64,000 nt of DNA from Dillenia suffruticosa (Eukaryota; Streptophyta; Magnoliopsida; Dilleniales; Dilleniaceae). Made by a program: the position numbers and the translations under genes. This document shows, in pieces, positions 25,334 through 37,907 of this stretch; positions within the stretch are counted from its first letter, which is position 1, and each line of letters starts with the position of its first letter. The notes beneath the pieces were generated by a model. It was not told where the DNA came from and made no database searches. It saw nothing but the letters and a program-made list of their open reading frames with translations. The stretch is taken from positions 3,895,001-3,959,000 of the forward strand of contig JAVTVX010000012.1 in the NCBI GenBank assembly GCA_033439265.1, written 5' to 3'.

Positions 25334-25546
25334 ATGGTGTCAACAACTAATGCAGAAATGAAGGTTCAATCGGTGTCTTTTATCCCGCGTGAGGGTAATA
25401 GATGTGTAGGTGTTTTAGCCCGACTTGGGCATTCAGTGACTCATGGTGTTTATGATCTATTGTCCCCTCATAGTGAGGTCTATAGAGATTTGTCGAATGA
25501 TATTCGAGATTTAACTTTCAGGGTTAGGGTCGTCGCTTCTATATAA
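25334..25546 (+). mobile_element. RNase H-like C-terminal remnant of a retroelement polyprotein
   Basis: A 70-codon frame includes SFIPREGNRCVGVLARLGHS. This resembles the end of the plant RNase H-like domain found in LINE and related polyproteins (pattern REGN..AD.LA..G). The expected AD is changed to VG and no other domain is adjacent, so it is a scrap. Confidence 0.5.
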
Positions 25547-27050
25547 AAAAAAAATCAATCGAAAACAAAATCTTAAAGACGAGAATAATTATTATTATAC
25601 AATAATCATTTTATACCACATCAATGTCCTTTTCGGGACTTACAAGTGCCCTACAACTCAAAAATTCACTCAATTTATTTGTATTTTATTTTTATATAAA
25701 TATTTTTAATTAAGTTATAAAAATAATATAAAAATTAAAATTTTACTAATAAAAGTTAATTTTTAATATTAAAAAAATCATATATAACCCACTTAAAGTC
25801 TCCTAATGGATGCAGGGGCATTTTCCTTGGGAAGAAGATTTGTAGCCGAGGAGGTTTCGATTTGATGTGCTCTCTTTGCTACAATCAAGCAAGGGTATAA
25901 TGTGTCAACTAGACCTAGGGTTTCACAATAATTGTCCATATCATGAGCCTCTCCTTTGCAATAGAGGTAAAAGACACGTCTTGATGATTTGCGGTTGCCC
26001 CACTTTCTCAGATATTTGAGCCATCAAGCACGAAAATTTCTCAAATTAATATTTTCTTATTTTTGAAATATTTCTAAAACATTTTAACATACTAAATTAA
26101 TTAATATTCTTTCAAAAATTTTATATTTTTTACATTTACAAAATCTTCCATATTTAATAAATTATTGATTTATTTAATTATAATTTTTATTTTTATACTA
26201 ATAGTTATATATTTGATCATTTTAGATTTTTATTATAAAATATAGTTATTCTGTTATTTTTATAAAATAATTAATATTTATATAAAAATTTTTATATTTT
26301 TTATATTTATATATTTATTTACATAGAATTAAACGGCTTCCTAAGCTAGTAAAACAACACGTCTTAAATTCAATTGATAAAAAGGTGACAAATTGAACAT
26401 TATGCGATAGTTCGATTAATCTAAAAATTTTATAGTATCAAAAGATTTTGAATTAAAATTGTTGATATTAAAATTGAAAGATTTATGGGTAGGAAGAGAA
26501 TTATTGTTGTTGTGTAACTTAATTATTATTGAATAAATATAAGTGACAATCTAAAAGGAAAAAAAATTGATTGTACTTTATTATCATATTATTTTAACTA
26601 ATTAGTTTACTAAATAATAAGAGTTGTACTTAAATAAATGTCATATTATTTATAAAAATCAAAAGATAATAATTTATTGATTCGTTCTTGGTCAATAATT
26701 ATTTTTATATACTATCCCTCTAAATAACACCGATAATTGAAATCACATAAATTAAATATATTATTAACTCCTTAATTATTTAATTTTATTAAATTTCTCG
26801 TCAAAAAATAAAATTTCCAAGAGCGTCAGTCATATTTTTCTCCTCAATTTCGATAATCAATTAAGATAACTCAAGAAAATAATATCTAACACAATAAACA
26901 TAGATCTTATATTGTAAAGACATATCCTAATTAATCAAAATTATATATCCAATACAGAAAACTCTTTGACTTTACTTATAATATATCAAAATATATAATC
27001 ATAATTTTGTAAATAATTTATTCATATATACTCAAAATTAAAAGCACATG

Positions 27051-27052
<2 letters not shown>

Positions 27053-27091
<39 letters not shown>
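27053..27091. repeat. (AT)n microsatellite
   Basis: Uninterrupted AT dinucleotide run. Confidence 0.95.
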
Positions 27092-27096
<5 letters not shown>

Positions 27097-28889
27097 AATT
27101 TCTATTTCGTAATAAATTCTTTTAAAAAGTTTCTCTACATGTCTCGTTCGATTGGTCCAAGTCGGATTTCTAGTCAAGTAAAAAAAAAAAAAAAAAAAAT
27201 CCTTGGTTCAAGTCTATATCCTTGACTTTGACACCCAACAGGAAAAAAAAAAGGTTTTTGGGCCATCTGTGTACATTAATGCAAGGCAGTTAATGGTCCA
27301 ATTGCAATGAGAAATCCAAAAAGAAACCTAACAAAACCCCTGGAATTGCAGGCGATCCAATCAAAACGATCAATCGCCAAAAACTAGCGAGTCTCTGTCA
27401 CGCGCGAAAGGACGAAGGTGGGCTATAAATCCGAAGCAAGCACCCTCTCCGCTCGGTAAGGTTACATGTGTAATATAATAGCAACTACAAGGGTGAATCC
27501 GTCAAAATATAGAAATCTACAAAGGCGTCTGGTGAGGTGTAGCGTGTAGTCTGTAGCGTAGTACAGCCCCGCGCCAATGGCTGCTTTTCTTTGAAGGAAA
27601 TTGGAAAATTCTAGAAGGATTATATTAGTTCACATAATTCAAAAAGAATATGGAAGAAAATGTTAAAAAATTAGAAAACAGAATATTACTCTCGAAATTT
27701 TTTAACACTATTAAGGACAATTCAAGTTTTTCTAATAGTTGGTAATATTTTTTGGAGGAAGTAATTATGAAAAAAAAAATCTTATTGTTTTCGTATATTA
27801 CTCTTGAATATTTTTTCTTCGATTAATAAATTTTAAGTTTTTACATTTTATTTCAATAGTTGATATCGTTTTCTAATGGAAATAATTTTGGAAATAAAAT
27901 ATTACTTTAGAATTTTTTAATTAAGAAATTTTAAAGTCTTACTTCAATAGTAGATTAAATATTTTAAAATTTTATTTTAATAATTAGTAACATTTTCAAT
28001 CAAAATAATAGGGGTCAAATAAAAAATCTCTAATTATGTATATTTTTTTATCATCGGGTCATAAGTATTTTTATAATTTATATAAAAATTTATATTATAA
28101 TTTTAGATAAATAATACTGGTATCACGACCATTTTTTGAAAAGAAAAATCTCTATAACTATCTTACTATTAATTATTTTTTAATTCTCTTAAAATTTGTC
28201 CTTACCAGATAAATGAGAAAAATATATTAACGGTGCGTTTGGTAACACCGTGAGAAAAGGAGGAGAAAGAATGAGAAAAGGAAATGAAAGAAAAGTAAAA
28301 TTAAAAATCATATTTGATAAAAAAATATACAATGAGAAATAGAAAGAACGTTGAGAGAAAGAGAGAAAATATAATAAAAATATAAATTTACTATTTTATT
28401 TTTTTTACTCTTTATTAAAATTTTAAAATAAAAAGTATAAAAATAAATTTAATATTTCTAAATCCTTCCCTCCAAAACATACCTATTCCATGAAATTAAA
28501 AAATTGAATTTAGAAGATTTTATTAAAATTTATTAAAACTGTCCGAAACTTTTTCCTCCGATTAATTACTTTACCAAATATGTGTGAATTCTTTAAACCC
28601 ACTCTTTCTCTTCCTTTTACGTCAAAACCCTCCATGCTAAAAGAAATTCTCAAGAAATATATTTAATGAAAATATTTGACTTTCTCAAGCTCACATCAAC
28701 GGAAAACGAGAAACTGCTGAATGAATGGACCCATCCTTACCCTAATTCCGAAAATACCCCGCGCCTCTCTCTCTCTCCTCTCTCTCCTTTCATTTCCCTA
28801 ACCCAATTTAGCTTCTTGTGCCCTTCAATTCTCATTTTTCAGCCCGACATTCCCTGATTCATCGAGTCGCAGAAACCCTAACTCGACCA

Positions 28890-29238
28890 ATGGTGTCGGA
28901 CTCGAAACTCGTCCACCGGCTCCGGGAATTCCTCAAAACGTCGGACTTGAACACGACGACCACGGCAATCGTGAGGAAGAGACTGGAGGAAGAATTCGGA
29001 GTCGATTTGACCGAGAAGAAAGCGTTCATTCGGGAACAAGTCGACTTGTTCCTTCAAATCCAACTCGAGAAAGCTCAAGAAGAAGAAGAAGTTGAAGATG
29101 GCGAGGAGAAGGTGAAAGTAGAGGAAAGCGAAGGTTCCGTAGAAAATGAAGAAGCAGAAGAAGAAGAGGAATCAGACGAAGAATCGAGTAATGGTAAAGC
29201 TTCTCGTAAAGGAAGGTCAGTTTGACTCCTTTTATTGC

Positions 29239-29288
<50 letters not shown>

Positions 29289-32200
29289 AGAGAGAGAGAG
29301 AGAGAGAGAGAGAGTTTATTTGGACTTTTTGCTCGAATAGAACCATTCATTTGAGATAGTGGATTAGGACTTTTTGAATGAAAATAGTATCTTTAACCAC
29401 TCATTTAACAATTTGTGAATTGGGTTTTCTAGCAAAAATTTCATCTTCGTGAAATTGTTTAGGATTTTATTTTAGTCTTTTTGTTGTTTCTTGACATTTT
29501 GGAGTAAGTGATGAATTTTATATGTGAATTAAGACGTTGTTCACTTGTTGTCTTATTCTCATGAAAATTATTGGTTTGATGTTCATTTAAAATTTTGTGA
29601 CTTCGGATTTCATGCAATTATTGTCTTCTCTTTAACCAAATTTGTAGCCCTAATTTTAACTTCCCATTTTGCGTTTGATTAGTAAAAGCCTGGCTTTTTG
29701 GTAGAACAAATTATGATGCATGTTTTTCTTTTGCCTTTGCAGTAAAAATCAAAATATGTAATTTGCAGAAGAAGATTTTGATTCTGGCAAAAATGGCAAA
29801 GGGTTCTTGGAATTGAGAGGAATTTTCTTTTCAAAAAGGTTTATAATTGTACTCGCAGTCCCCAGAACTTTCCTCCCATTCATTGCCATATCGCCACCTT
29901 TATTATCCTTCCACCCGATTAGCAGGACTGGATTAAACATGAACAATTTATATTAGAGCAATGCTATTCTCCATGCGCCACATAAGCCTTGGAGACTCCA
30001 TAGATTATGTAGCAAACATGCATTCGATAGACTTTTCCTACATCCTTTCATATGAAGATTTATCAGATATTTGTTTGCCATGGAATTGTCCACGACTTAT
30101 CTGGTTGTCAGTCTCCCTCCTGTTAGTCTTTGTACTAGTTTCATCTATATCTCGTATGGAGAATAACTTCATATTTTGTTTTTGTAATTTTATTTTCAAT
30201 GTTGTGAACAAGTCGAGCATACAATGGCAACTTTTGCAATTTCATACTGTCAACACTAGGACCTTATGATTAACCAAGGAACAATGAAGCATTTGTGTGC
30301 AAGTAAAGAGCTTCTAGTGAAAGAATTAGAATGTTTCTTTGGAGATACTTATGTATATAGTATGAAACTAACCAGATAACACCTATTACTTCATTTTCAT
30401 ATGATTTTAACTGAGTGAGAAATCTATATGTTAATTTAATCCCTCACTCTATACTCATCTGCCATCTGAAGATTTGTGGCTGTCCTGACCATGTCAAGAT
30501 TCTAATTGCCTATGCCTGCTGCTGCCTAAAAGAGATAGAAATCACACCTCTTGCTTATTTACCATGTTACGTAAAAGACACAAGTAGTTGAGTTGAGTAA
30601 GGGATCAATTCTTTTCCTTTATTTATTGTTTTCTTAGGGTAATGCATAAGTGACTATTTTCATCATCTTCTCAATTAGACAACCGGACATTGTTTCATAT
30701 GCTTCAATTTACAGTCTTTTAATTCCAGTGAAATAACTTATTGTGAACAATATTGTCTAACAAGGTATTGAATTCATCAGATCTAGCAAGCAAAAGAAGG
30801 AGGTGAAAAAAAGAGGAGGTGGAGGTGGATTTACCAAACTGTGCAGCCTTTCTCCACAACTTCAGAAGTTCGTTGGTGTTCCCGAAGCTGCCAGAACTGA
30901 GGTGTGATACAATTTTTTTAGTTTGTTTGTATAATATTTTGGTTCTTGTGTATTGTGAGATAGTCTGGTAAAATAAGGAAGCTTGGGAACTGGAATTGAT
31001 CTGCTAAATTTCTTGGTAATAGGTTGTCAAGCAGCTCTGGGCCTATATTAGAGAAAAAGAATTGCAAGATCCATGCAATAAGAAGAACATAATTTGTGAT
31101 GATGCCTTATATGCTATTTTTGGAGTGAAGTCTATTGACATGTTTCAGATGAATAAAGCTCTAACAAAGCATATCTGGCCGTTGGAGTCAGAAGATGGTA
31201 CTGCTCCCATTCCACCTTTTCTAGCCCTTTACTAGAATGCTGCATTTACCCACTTAGTGGGAGATAGGCTTGGTTGTTGTTGTTGCTGTTGTACTGGAAT
31301 GCTGCATTTGACTGGTTATGAACCAAAAATTATTATTTCCCTTCCATCACATTTTTTCCCTCATTTGCTTTAGCCTTTGTGGCTTAAATATTGGCACCTT
31401 TCCATTTCTCTATCTTGTCTGTGGAGGTTACTTTTACTGGTCCACTGTATCCAAAATTCATCATCCCTTTCATCATGGTCTCATTCTTCCGGTCTCTTCA
31501 CTCAAATGATGGGATTGCCTCCACGTTTTCCACCCCTTTGCTAAAAGCCATCTTTTCTTGAGGCAGGATTTTGAGGCTCATTGTGTTGATCTTGTGCACT
31601 TCAAACTTAGCATTTCACTGCTGTTGCATGTTGCACTTTCTTTATTTACTTTTTCCAACACAAACACATGCTTGCATCATACATTTGGGAAAAAGAAAAA
31701 AAAAATCAAAGTGCATCTTTATGAAACTTCATTTTGTGCCTACACATCAAATTATTTGTTGGGTAATTCACATTTTTGCTGTTGAATTTCACGGGTTACT
31801 CAAGATGTCATGCATGATGTGTATGCCACGAATTATATCTGATAGGTTATCAAATCGGGCATCTTTTTATGTGATAAAGCTCTTGTTTATATACCTTGAT
31901 TGCTACTCGAGGTTGCATTATGAAGTGGTAGAACACAAAACATTATGAAGCGGTACAATATTAAGAAGTCTTGTTCCTATATAATAGGATCTGATAGCTA
32001 TGGGATGATGCATTTTATTTTGGAGAAAACGTTGATGAATTTGTGTTGACAATTTTTTTTTTAACTTGAATCTAATGTATCAGGAGGCTATTCGCTAAGG
32101 GTCCAACTTTTCCCCTGGGGGGGTTGGAACTTGGTTCTCTGGCACCCAAGAACTGACCGAAACTGACAAGTTTGGGTTGGGACAGTTATTGGATCTACTA

Positions 32201-35200
32201 GTTAGATCTTGGGTTAGACCCCTGTATATTGTGTGTATTGTAGAATTAATATGAGAAATTAGAAGTTCTAATGTTAAATATTTTGGATTGTTAGGGAAGT
32301 ATTAAATATTTCCGTACTAGAGTTTTTGACACTATTTTGATGTTTATTAAGCCTTGTGAGATGTTTTATTGGCAAATCTCTCTCACTCTCTCTGTGCTGG
32401 GGGACAGGGATAAGGAACCCTGATGTACCACCAGTTCTGTATTTATGGCACAAACCTATTTCCATCGGCACTTCATTGAGAAACACACCTTTAGTCGGTT
32501 TGTATATAATGCGCTTATAAAGTTCGCCCTGTTTCTTGAATTTGTTATGGGGATTTAGTATAGTTCTATCCAAAAATTTGCTATGGCTTCTGTCTGATTT
32601 TTGTAGTTATTTCACATTTTGTTTAATTTTGTAAGCAGTAACCCTTGTGACACTTCTTTTTTTTTTTTCCCTATTCATAGCACCTGCAGTTAAGTCCCCA
32701 CCAAAGCAAAAGCAGCAGAAGCAAGCAAGAGAAGGTTCGAGCATCACTTCAACTTTTAGATTGCTTTAGTTTTCTTGTTTTTCTAATTAGTGGCCATGTA
32801 AATTTTGTTTTGCTATTGCGAGGATCCAGATTATATGGGTTTTTTCTGTCAAAGTATTACGTGGTTTTTAATTTTGCTGTTAAATCCATTATTTAACAGA
32901 CATCTATTAGTAACTGACTTAAGAAGTGAACAAATCAACAATTGTAGGGATCGACAATGCAGTAGCTTCAAATGGAGTACTAATTATGCATTTTCTGTGC
33001 CTGTCCATTGTCCAGATTCAGATGAGCCCAAACGGAAGGAGAAACGGCCAAAAGAAGAAAGTTCAGGTCTGTTTGGTGTTAAATCCACTATGTAACAAAT
33101 TGCCATATTTAACTTAGTAGTGAAGTGAACAACTCAGAACTTGTGGGGATTGGCAAAGCAATAGATTCAAGTGAAGTACTTATTAATGACGGTCTATTGT
33201 CCAGATTCAGATGAGCCAAAGCAGAAGGAGAAACGTAAAAAGGGTGGTTTTCTAGCTCCTATTGGACTTTCAAATGCTCTGGTGAAATTCCTTGGTACTG
33301 GAGAAAGTGCTTTACCTCGGTCTGATGTTGTGAAGCGAATTTGGGATTATATAAAGAAACATGAGCTCCAGGTATTTGCTGATCTCTTCTGTTGTTCATG
33401 GTCAGAATTCTCACTTCCATGTGCAGGTATCTCACTGAAATTAAATCTTTATTGCTAAGGTAAAAATGTCCAAGCTGGTGGTAATTTCTTCTTGATTATC
33501 AATGGGACCTCCCTTCTTGTTGATAAAAGTGATGAATTTCCAGCTTAAGTTACAACAACACCAATCTTTTTAACAGATCTGAATTTACTTACTTTTCTTT
33601 TCAAGCCACTACATCTTCACAAACCAAGGAAATAATTCTACATTCTTGCTGTTGTTATCCTTGAATTTGACCTTATTCTCTTTAAAGGGGTTATGGCATT
33701 TTTGTGGCTCATTTGTTGTGCCTCAACCTTATTCTGCAGTGGTGATGATGATTGCTGCTGTTGTTGTTATTATTACTATTGTTATTATTATTAATATTTT
33801 AAGTTTATATAGATAGTTTATTTTTATTTCTTTCTTTTCATGATTTTTATTTTTTAGTTTTATCTCTTCTATTTTTGCTTTATTTATGTATGTATGTATA
33901 AACTTATTTATTTATTTATTTTTTTTTCTCCTTCCTCTATCATATATTGGTCTTTCAAACGGTTGATCCCAAAATTTGGAATTAAGGCCAGTTAATTGTT
34001 GTTGTAGTATTTGAATCTTCTATAATGCAATCAAGTGTTAGAAATTTTTTAATCGTTGCAAGTAGGTCTTCTTGTTAACACCATTAGAAAAGTTGGCTAC
34101 TTGGCCCGGGAAATGTTTGCATTCATCCACCATCTCTCTCGATTTCCAATGACTCTTGTTTCTCTTTTTTATAACCTTTTTTTACATCTCTTGTTGAAAT
34201 TTAAGACATAGGGATTCTTGGCATTTTAATTATGTATATGAAAAACTTTCAATTCTATTTCTTACAGCCTGTATATTCTTAATTCTAATGTTGGAAGAAT
34301 TTTCCAAAGGGCAATTGTGGTTTTACTGATGAATAAGTTTGATGACATTCATGAACATTTTGTGACACTGAATCGACTGTGGATTCTGTTATTGTCCTGT
34401 TCCTACTGCTTGCTTTTTATCTGGCAATTTGAGCGGTTGAGGACATTTGCCCTTTTTAAAACATTTTTCCCGGTCATCTACTGCAATTTGTTAGGAGTCT
34501 TAAAAATAAAAACTAATTGCAACTTAAAAAAATCTAAACAATTGATTGCATAATAAAAAGCTTAAATACTTTACCGCACAAACTATATTAGTTTAGGGAC
34601 TTAAAATGTCATTTACCCTCTCTTGGGCATATCTTTATTTGAATCACTCGTCCAATGTGACCAATGGAAAAGTAACAAAGACATGACAATTTCAAACTAC
34701 AGTTTGAAGCATGCAGTGAGGAAAATATTTCGTAATTACATAAAAGATATAATTGATTAAGAAAAGAAAAAAAAACTGCAACTTTTTTCTGATTAAAAGA
34801 AAATCAAAAAATAGAACCACCAACTGACTTTACCAAGACAAGGCTAGGAGTTGATTAAAGTGATCAAATTGATCAAGGAGATTCAATCAGCCACAGGAAT
34901 GTACCAAGATGGATTGGCATGCTGGTTAAAGGAATATTTTATCTGAAGAATACATGACATTCCTGTGGCATAGTTTCCATTTGTCATTGCTTTGTTGCTT
35001 GCGCAACTTTGGAATAGATTTTTGGTAGGGGTCTTCTAGCATTGGAACTGAACTGCAGTTAGCCATCAAGGCCATTAGGGCTATCAATTATTCAGTTTCT
35101 GAATAAGGACTTTCTGTGAATCATCTTTGTGAGTTGAAAATGTTCATAGCAGACGACTTGGCTATTCAAGTTGTGTCTGAATGGAAATTCTAGATATTTG

Positions 35201-35629
35201 TTTGCAAGTCTGCTCAGAAGCTTATCAAAAGAGTTTGATTATGTGCACAGAACTTACATCTGGATGATCAATTATGAGGCGAGGACAAAAAGGGGAACCA
35301 CTTCCACTATAAGAAAGTTCCATAGTGTTCCAATTTGTTGTACTTTTGTGAAATAATTGGTTATAGCTGCATGTTTCTTGGGATCTCTCTCTCATAATTT
35401 TGCTTGCAATTTTCATTCTTTTGAAGGTGCTATTTTTGTGGAACTCTAGATATAGGAAGCTGTATTGACCTATTACTGTAATTTCTTTTCTTAATACCTG
35501 AAGGATCCATCTGATAAACGCCAAGTTATTTGTGACGACAAGCTGAGAGAGCTTTTTGATGTTGAATCCTTCCATGGTTTCACCGTTTCTAAACTCCTGT
35601 CTACTCATTTTATCAAGGCAGAACAGTGA
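28890..35629 (+). CDS. DEK_C and double SWIB/MDM2 domain protein, complete
   Basis: Seven exons: 28890-29215, 30781-30901, 31023-31197, 32681-32734, 33016-33066, 33205-33371 and 35504-35629. They total 1020 nt, 339 residues, with GT-AG junctions in frame throughout. Residues about 1-57 are a DEK_C-like helical domain (KLVHRLREFLKTSDL...). About 60-105 is Glu-rich. SWIB domain 1 is about 127-205 (LSPQLQKFVGVPEAARTEVV ... IICDDALYAIFGV). A Lys-rich linker spans about 208-257, and SWIB domain 2 about 258-338 (IGLSNALVKFLGTGESALPR ... VICDDKLRELFDV). The family is nuclear and thought to act in chromatin or transcription complexes; the precise role is not established here. Start: first ATG of the open frame, just after a telo-box. 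The short exon 5 is a near copy of the start of exon 6. Confidence 0.95.
29241..29314. repeat. (GA)n microsatellite at the start of SWIB intron 1
   Basis: About 74 bp of AG repeat with one AAGG interruption, beginning about 25 bp after the exon 1 donor. Confidence 0.95.
31230..31309 (+). mobile_element. 44-bp SINE 3'-end insertion with 18-bp target duplication, SWIB intron 3
   Basis: The flanks are TACTAGAATGCTGCATTT (31230-31247) and TACTGGAATGCTGCATTT (31292-31309). Between them, 31248-31291 starts ACCCACTTAGTGGGAGATAG and ends in TTG repeats, the tail type of Au-like SINEs. It is severely 5' truncated. Confidence 0.75.
32879..33244 (+). repeat. tandem duplication covering SWIB exon 5 / exon 6 start and upstream introns
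   Basis: Unit 1 is about 32879-33057 and unit 2 about 33079-33244. Both begin GTTAAATCCA, carry AAGTGAACAA and a GGGAT..GCAA/GCAG stretch, and end with CATTGTCCAG or CTATTGTCCAG, then ATTCAGATGAGCC and AAGGAGAAACG. The duplicated acceptor gave the gene two exons that start DSDEPK. Confidence 0.8.
33961..34008 (+). mobile_element. possible SINE 3' end
   Basis: GGTTGATCCCAAAATTTGG followed by AATTAAGGCC and a short TTG tail resembles the SINE tails seen at 13580 and 31250. No target duplication was identified. Confidence 0.35.
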
Positions 35630-37875
35630 GTGATTTGTTTGTGGTTCTTGTCACGCTTGACAGAGGAGGAGATTTTGCTTGTGAGTTCTAGGTTTCCTGT
35701 GTCTGTTCTTTGTTTTGTATCTTTTTTGACATTCTCTCCCGGAACTGCAAATAGAAAAGTTGAAAATAACAATCAATTGCTTCTGGAATTATTTAACTTT
35801 TTCTTCCTCTTGTTATAGCTTTTGAATAGCTGTCACTTTTGTGTATGAATAATTTTACATAAATATTTATGCTACCCTACACTCTGGTGAGAGAGAGAGA
35901 GAGAGAGAGAGGTGGCTGATATATCCAAAATGGGGATCAAGAGTTATCAACTCAGATGGCTTTCTGAAATTTTGACTTCTTGTTAATGCAATTCTTATGT
36001 TATTCCAACCGTCTTTGAAAGAACAATGTCTTGTTTTGAATTCGGATTCACAAGAGATGGTCAAGGGGCCTTTGATTTTTAACAAAAAAACTTGGTTGGA
36101 CCGAGTGAAGAGGAAATTAGTCTGCACTATGTGGTTTAAGAAGATACTGCATCTTGATTGACAAGGCTAGCAGTAAAAGACTTCTTGTGCTGAGGTCACA
36201 CAAAAGGGTTACATGCTTCACGTCGTAACACCTGATGAAATGATGTGTTGTTTCCCATATTGCACGGCATGATTCACAAAGTGACAGAACAGAGATGAAA
36301 GAAAAGTCCATTGTTGTGAGCTCACTAAAAGCAGATGTATGAATAGCATGGAGCAGTGGAGATAAGAAAAGTAGGGTGAGTGTGTTGGTGTGTGTACAGG
36401 GACAGAGAGAATCATAGTAGTTTAGTGGAGGGACCCCTAATAAAAGGCAAAGGATGCGGCAAACTGATGGTGCGTTTTCCCTAGCATTGCAATTTCAACT
36501 TCTGTCTTCCTTTATTGTGGTGCGTTTGAATTTTAGAGTATTGTGTCTATGCCTTCCAAGGTGTTTGCATGCCGAAATTATCTAGTCAACTTAGAGATTG
36601 ATTAATGTGTGGAACCTTTTCTTTCGTTCTTTCATTCTTTTTTTTGGGGGGGGGGGTATTTAATTTGGAGAGAGAACTCTCACCAGCGGTAAGAGCTTGA
36701 AGTCCTAATGCCATTAAGCCATGTGGCGGACAGCAAATTTTTATTTCTTTTCACATCTTTCAATTTTCCTTTTAAACAACTGAAAGATTTTATTTGGATA
36801 AACTCCTTTATACTTACTTTTAAGTGGAAAAGTAAAGCTTGCTATTTAATCACTAAATTTAATATGGGGTGCAAGCTGTAGCGTCATCACCCATTCAAAG
36901 TGCTACGCCTTTTCCTCTCCTTAATTTGCATCTCATATGCTCTTATTCCTAAGTACCTACATTCTATAACCATAAAAATTGCAAATGTAGACCAAATATT
37001 TTGTTTTCCATATAGTTATTTGCATAACAACATTTTTATGGGATCTTATGATAAAATAATTGGTCATCCGTATGGTTATTGATGCCCATATGATCATTTT
37101 TTTAATATAACCGATCAATATTTGTAATCATATTCCGATTAATTTGGTTTGAGTATTGTTGTGTCTAATTTAGAAGATAATTCTTTCAAAATGGTTTTTT
37201 TTTTTCTCAAGTTTTTAATATAAGATTTAATTAAGAGATTTAATACCTTTATTCAGTAGGTTCACTGTTCGTTGATGTCCAAAAGATCATAAGATCATGA
37301 AAAATCCTGTGAATATTATATATCTTGTGTCCGATAAAGGTGCTTAAATCTTGTGCTTGTCCCTTTTGCCGCAATTGGGTCCATCTAGTTAATTAATATG
37401 CTAAAAACATGAGATTGATTCCATTCCATCTGTAGTAAAGCAAGAGGTCAATAACAAGGTACTGGATGTGGCTCAAATTTGCGAAGAAAAAAGAGGGTTT
37501 TCTGACTGGCAATTGTGCCTATTGCATATTCCACTTTGTGTCATGCTTTTTACAAAGGATAGCGTGAGTGAAGCATGTGACGATGTTGATTTGAAGTGCT
37601 TTGTTATGAGATTCTCTTTTCATAGGATTCATTACATTGTAGATTTGGATCAAATTGTTCCAAGTCTCCGACAATGGAAGGCTCCAACCTAATTTCAGCC
37701 ATTGATTCACAATGCATATCCGGAACCCACTAGGGAAGTATCCATTTTTCTCAAGAAGCTAGAACAAATTGGGAAGAAAATTAATGGACTAGGGTTGGCC
37801 TGCATTTGGAACCATAGAAATGCTAAACAAGAACATGTGTGATTGTGTGATTGTGTGATTGTGTGATTGAGAGAG

Positions 37876-37907
<32 letters not shown>

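Larger units (their letters stand above)
23951..28889. other. AT-rich intergenic region between divergent SnRK2 and SWIB genes
   Basis: Very AT-rich, low-complexity DNA. It contains an RNase H-like scrap, an (AT)n repeat and an A19 tract near 27181. A more GC-rich stretch at 27350-27590 (one copy of CACGCGCG) is unexplained. The SWIB promoter lies at its right end, with an AAACCCTAA telo-box at 28873-28881, nine bases before the ATG. Confidence 0.6.

Noticed and set aside
29026..29350. Ser/Leu-rich minus-strand frames
   Set aside because: They are translations of the GA repeat and antisense of SWIB exon 1.
31318..31948. Open frames in SWIB intron 3
   Set aside because: T-rich intronic sequence without domain resemblance; exons 3 and 4 splice cleanly across it.
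36281..36301. miR156-like string GTGACAGAACAGAGATGAAAG
   Set aside because: Several mismatches to miR156 and no complementary arm nearby to make a precursor hairpin.
37468..37710. Overlapping 74- and 63-codon frames in the 36-40 kb spacer
   Set aside because: No recognised family on either strand and no splice-linked neighbours; kept only as a note in the spacer.
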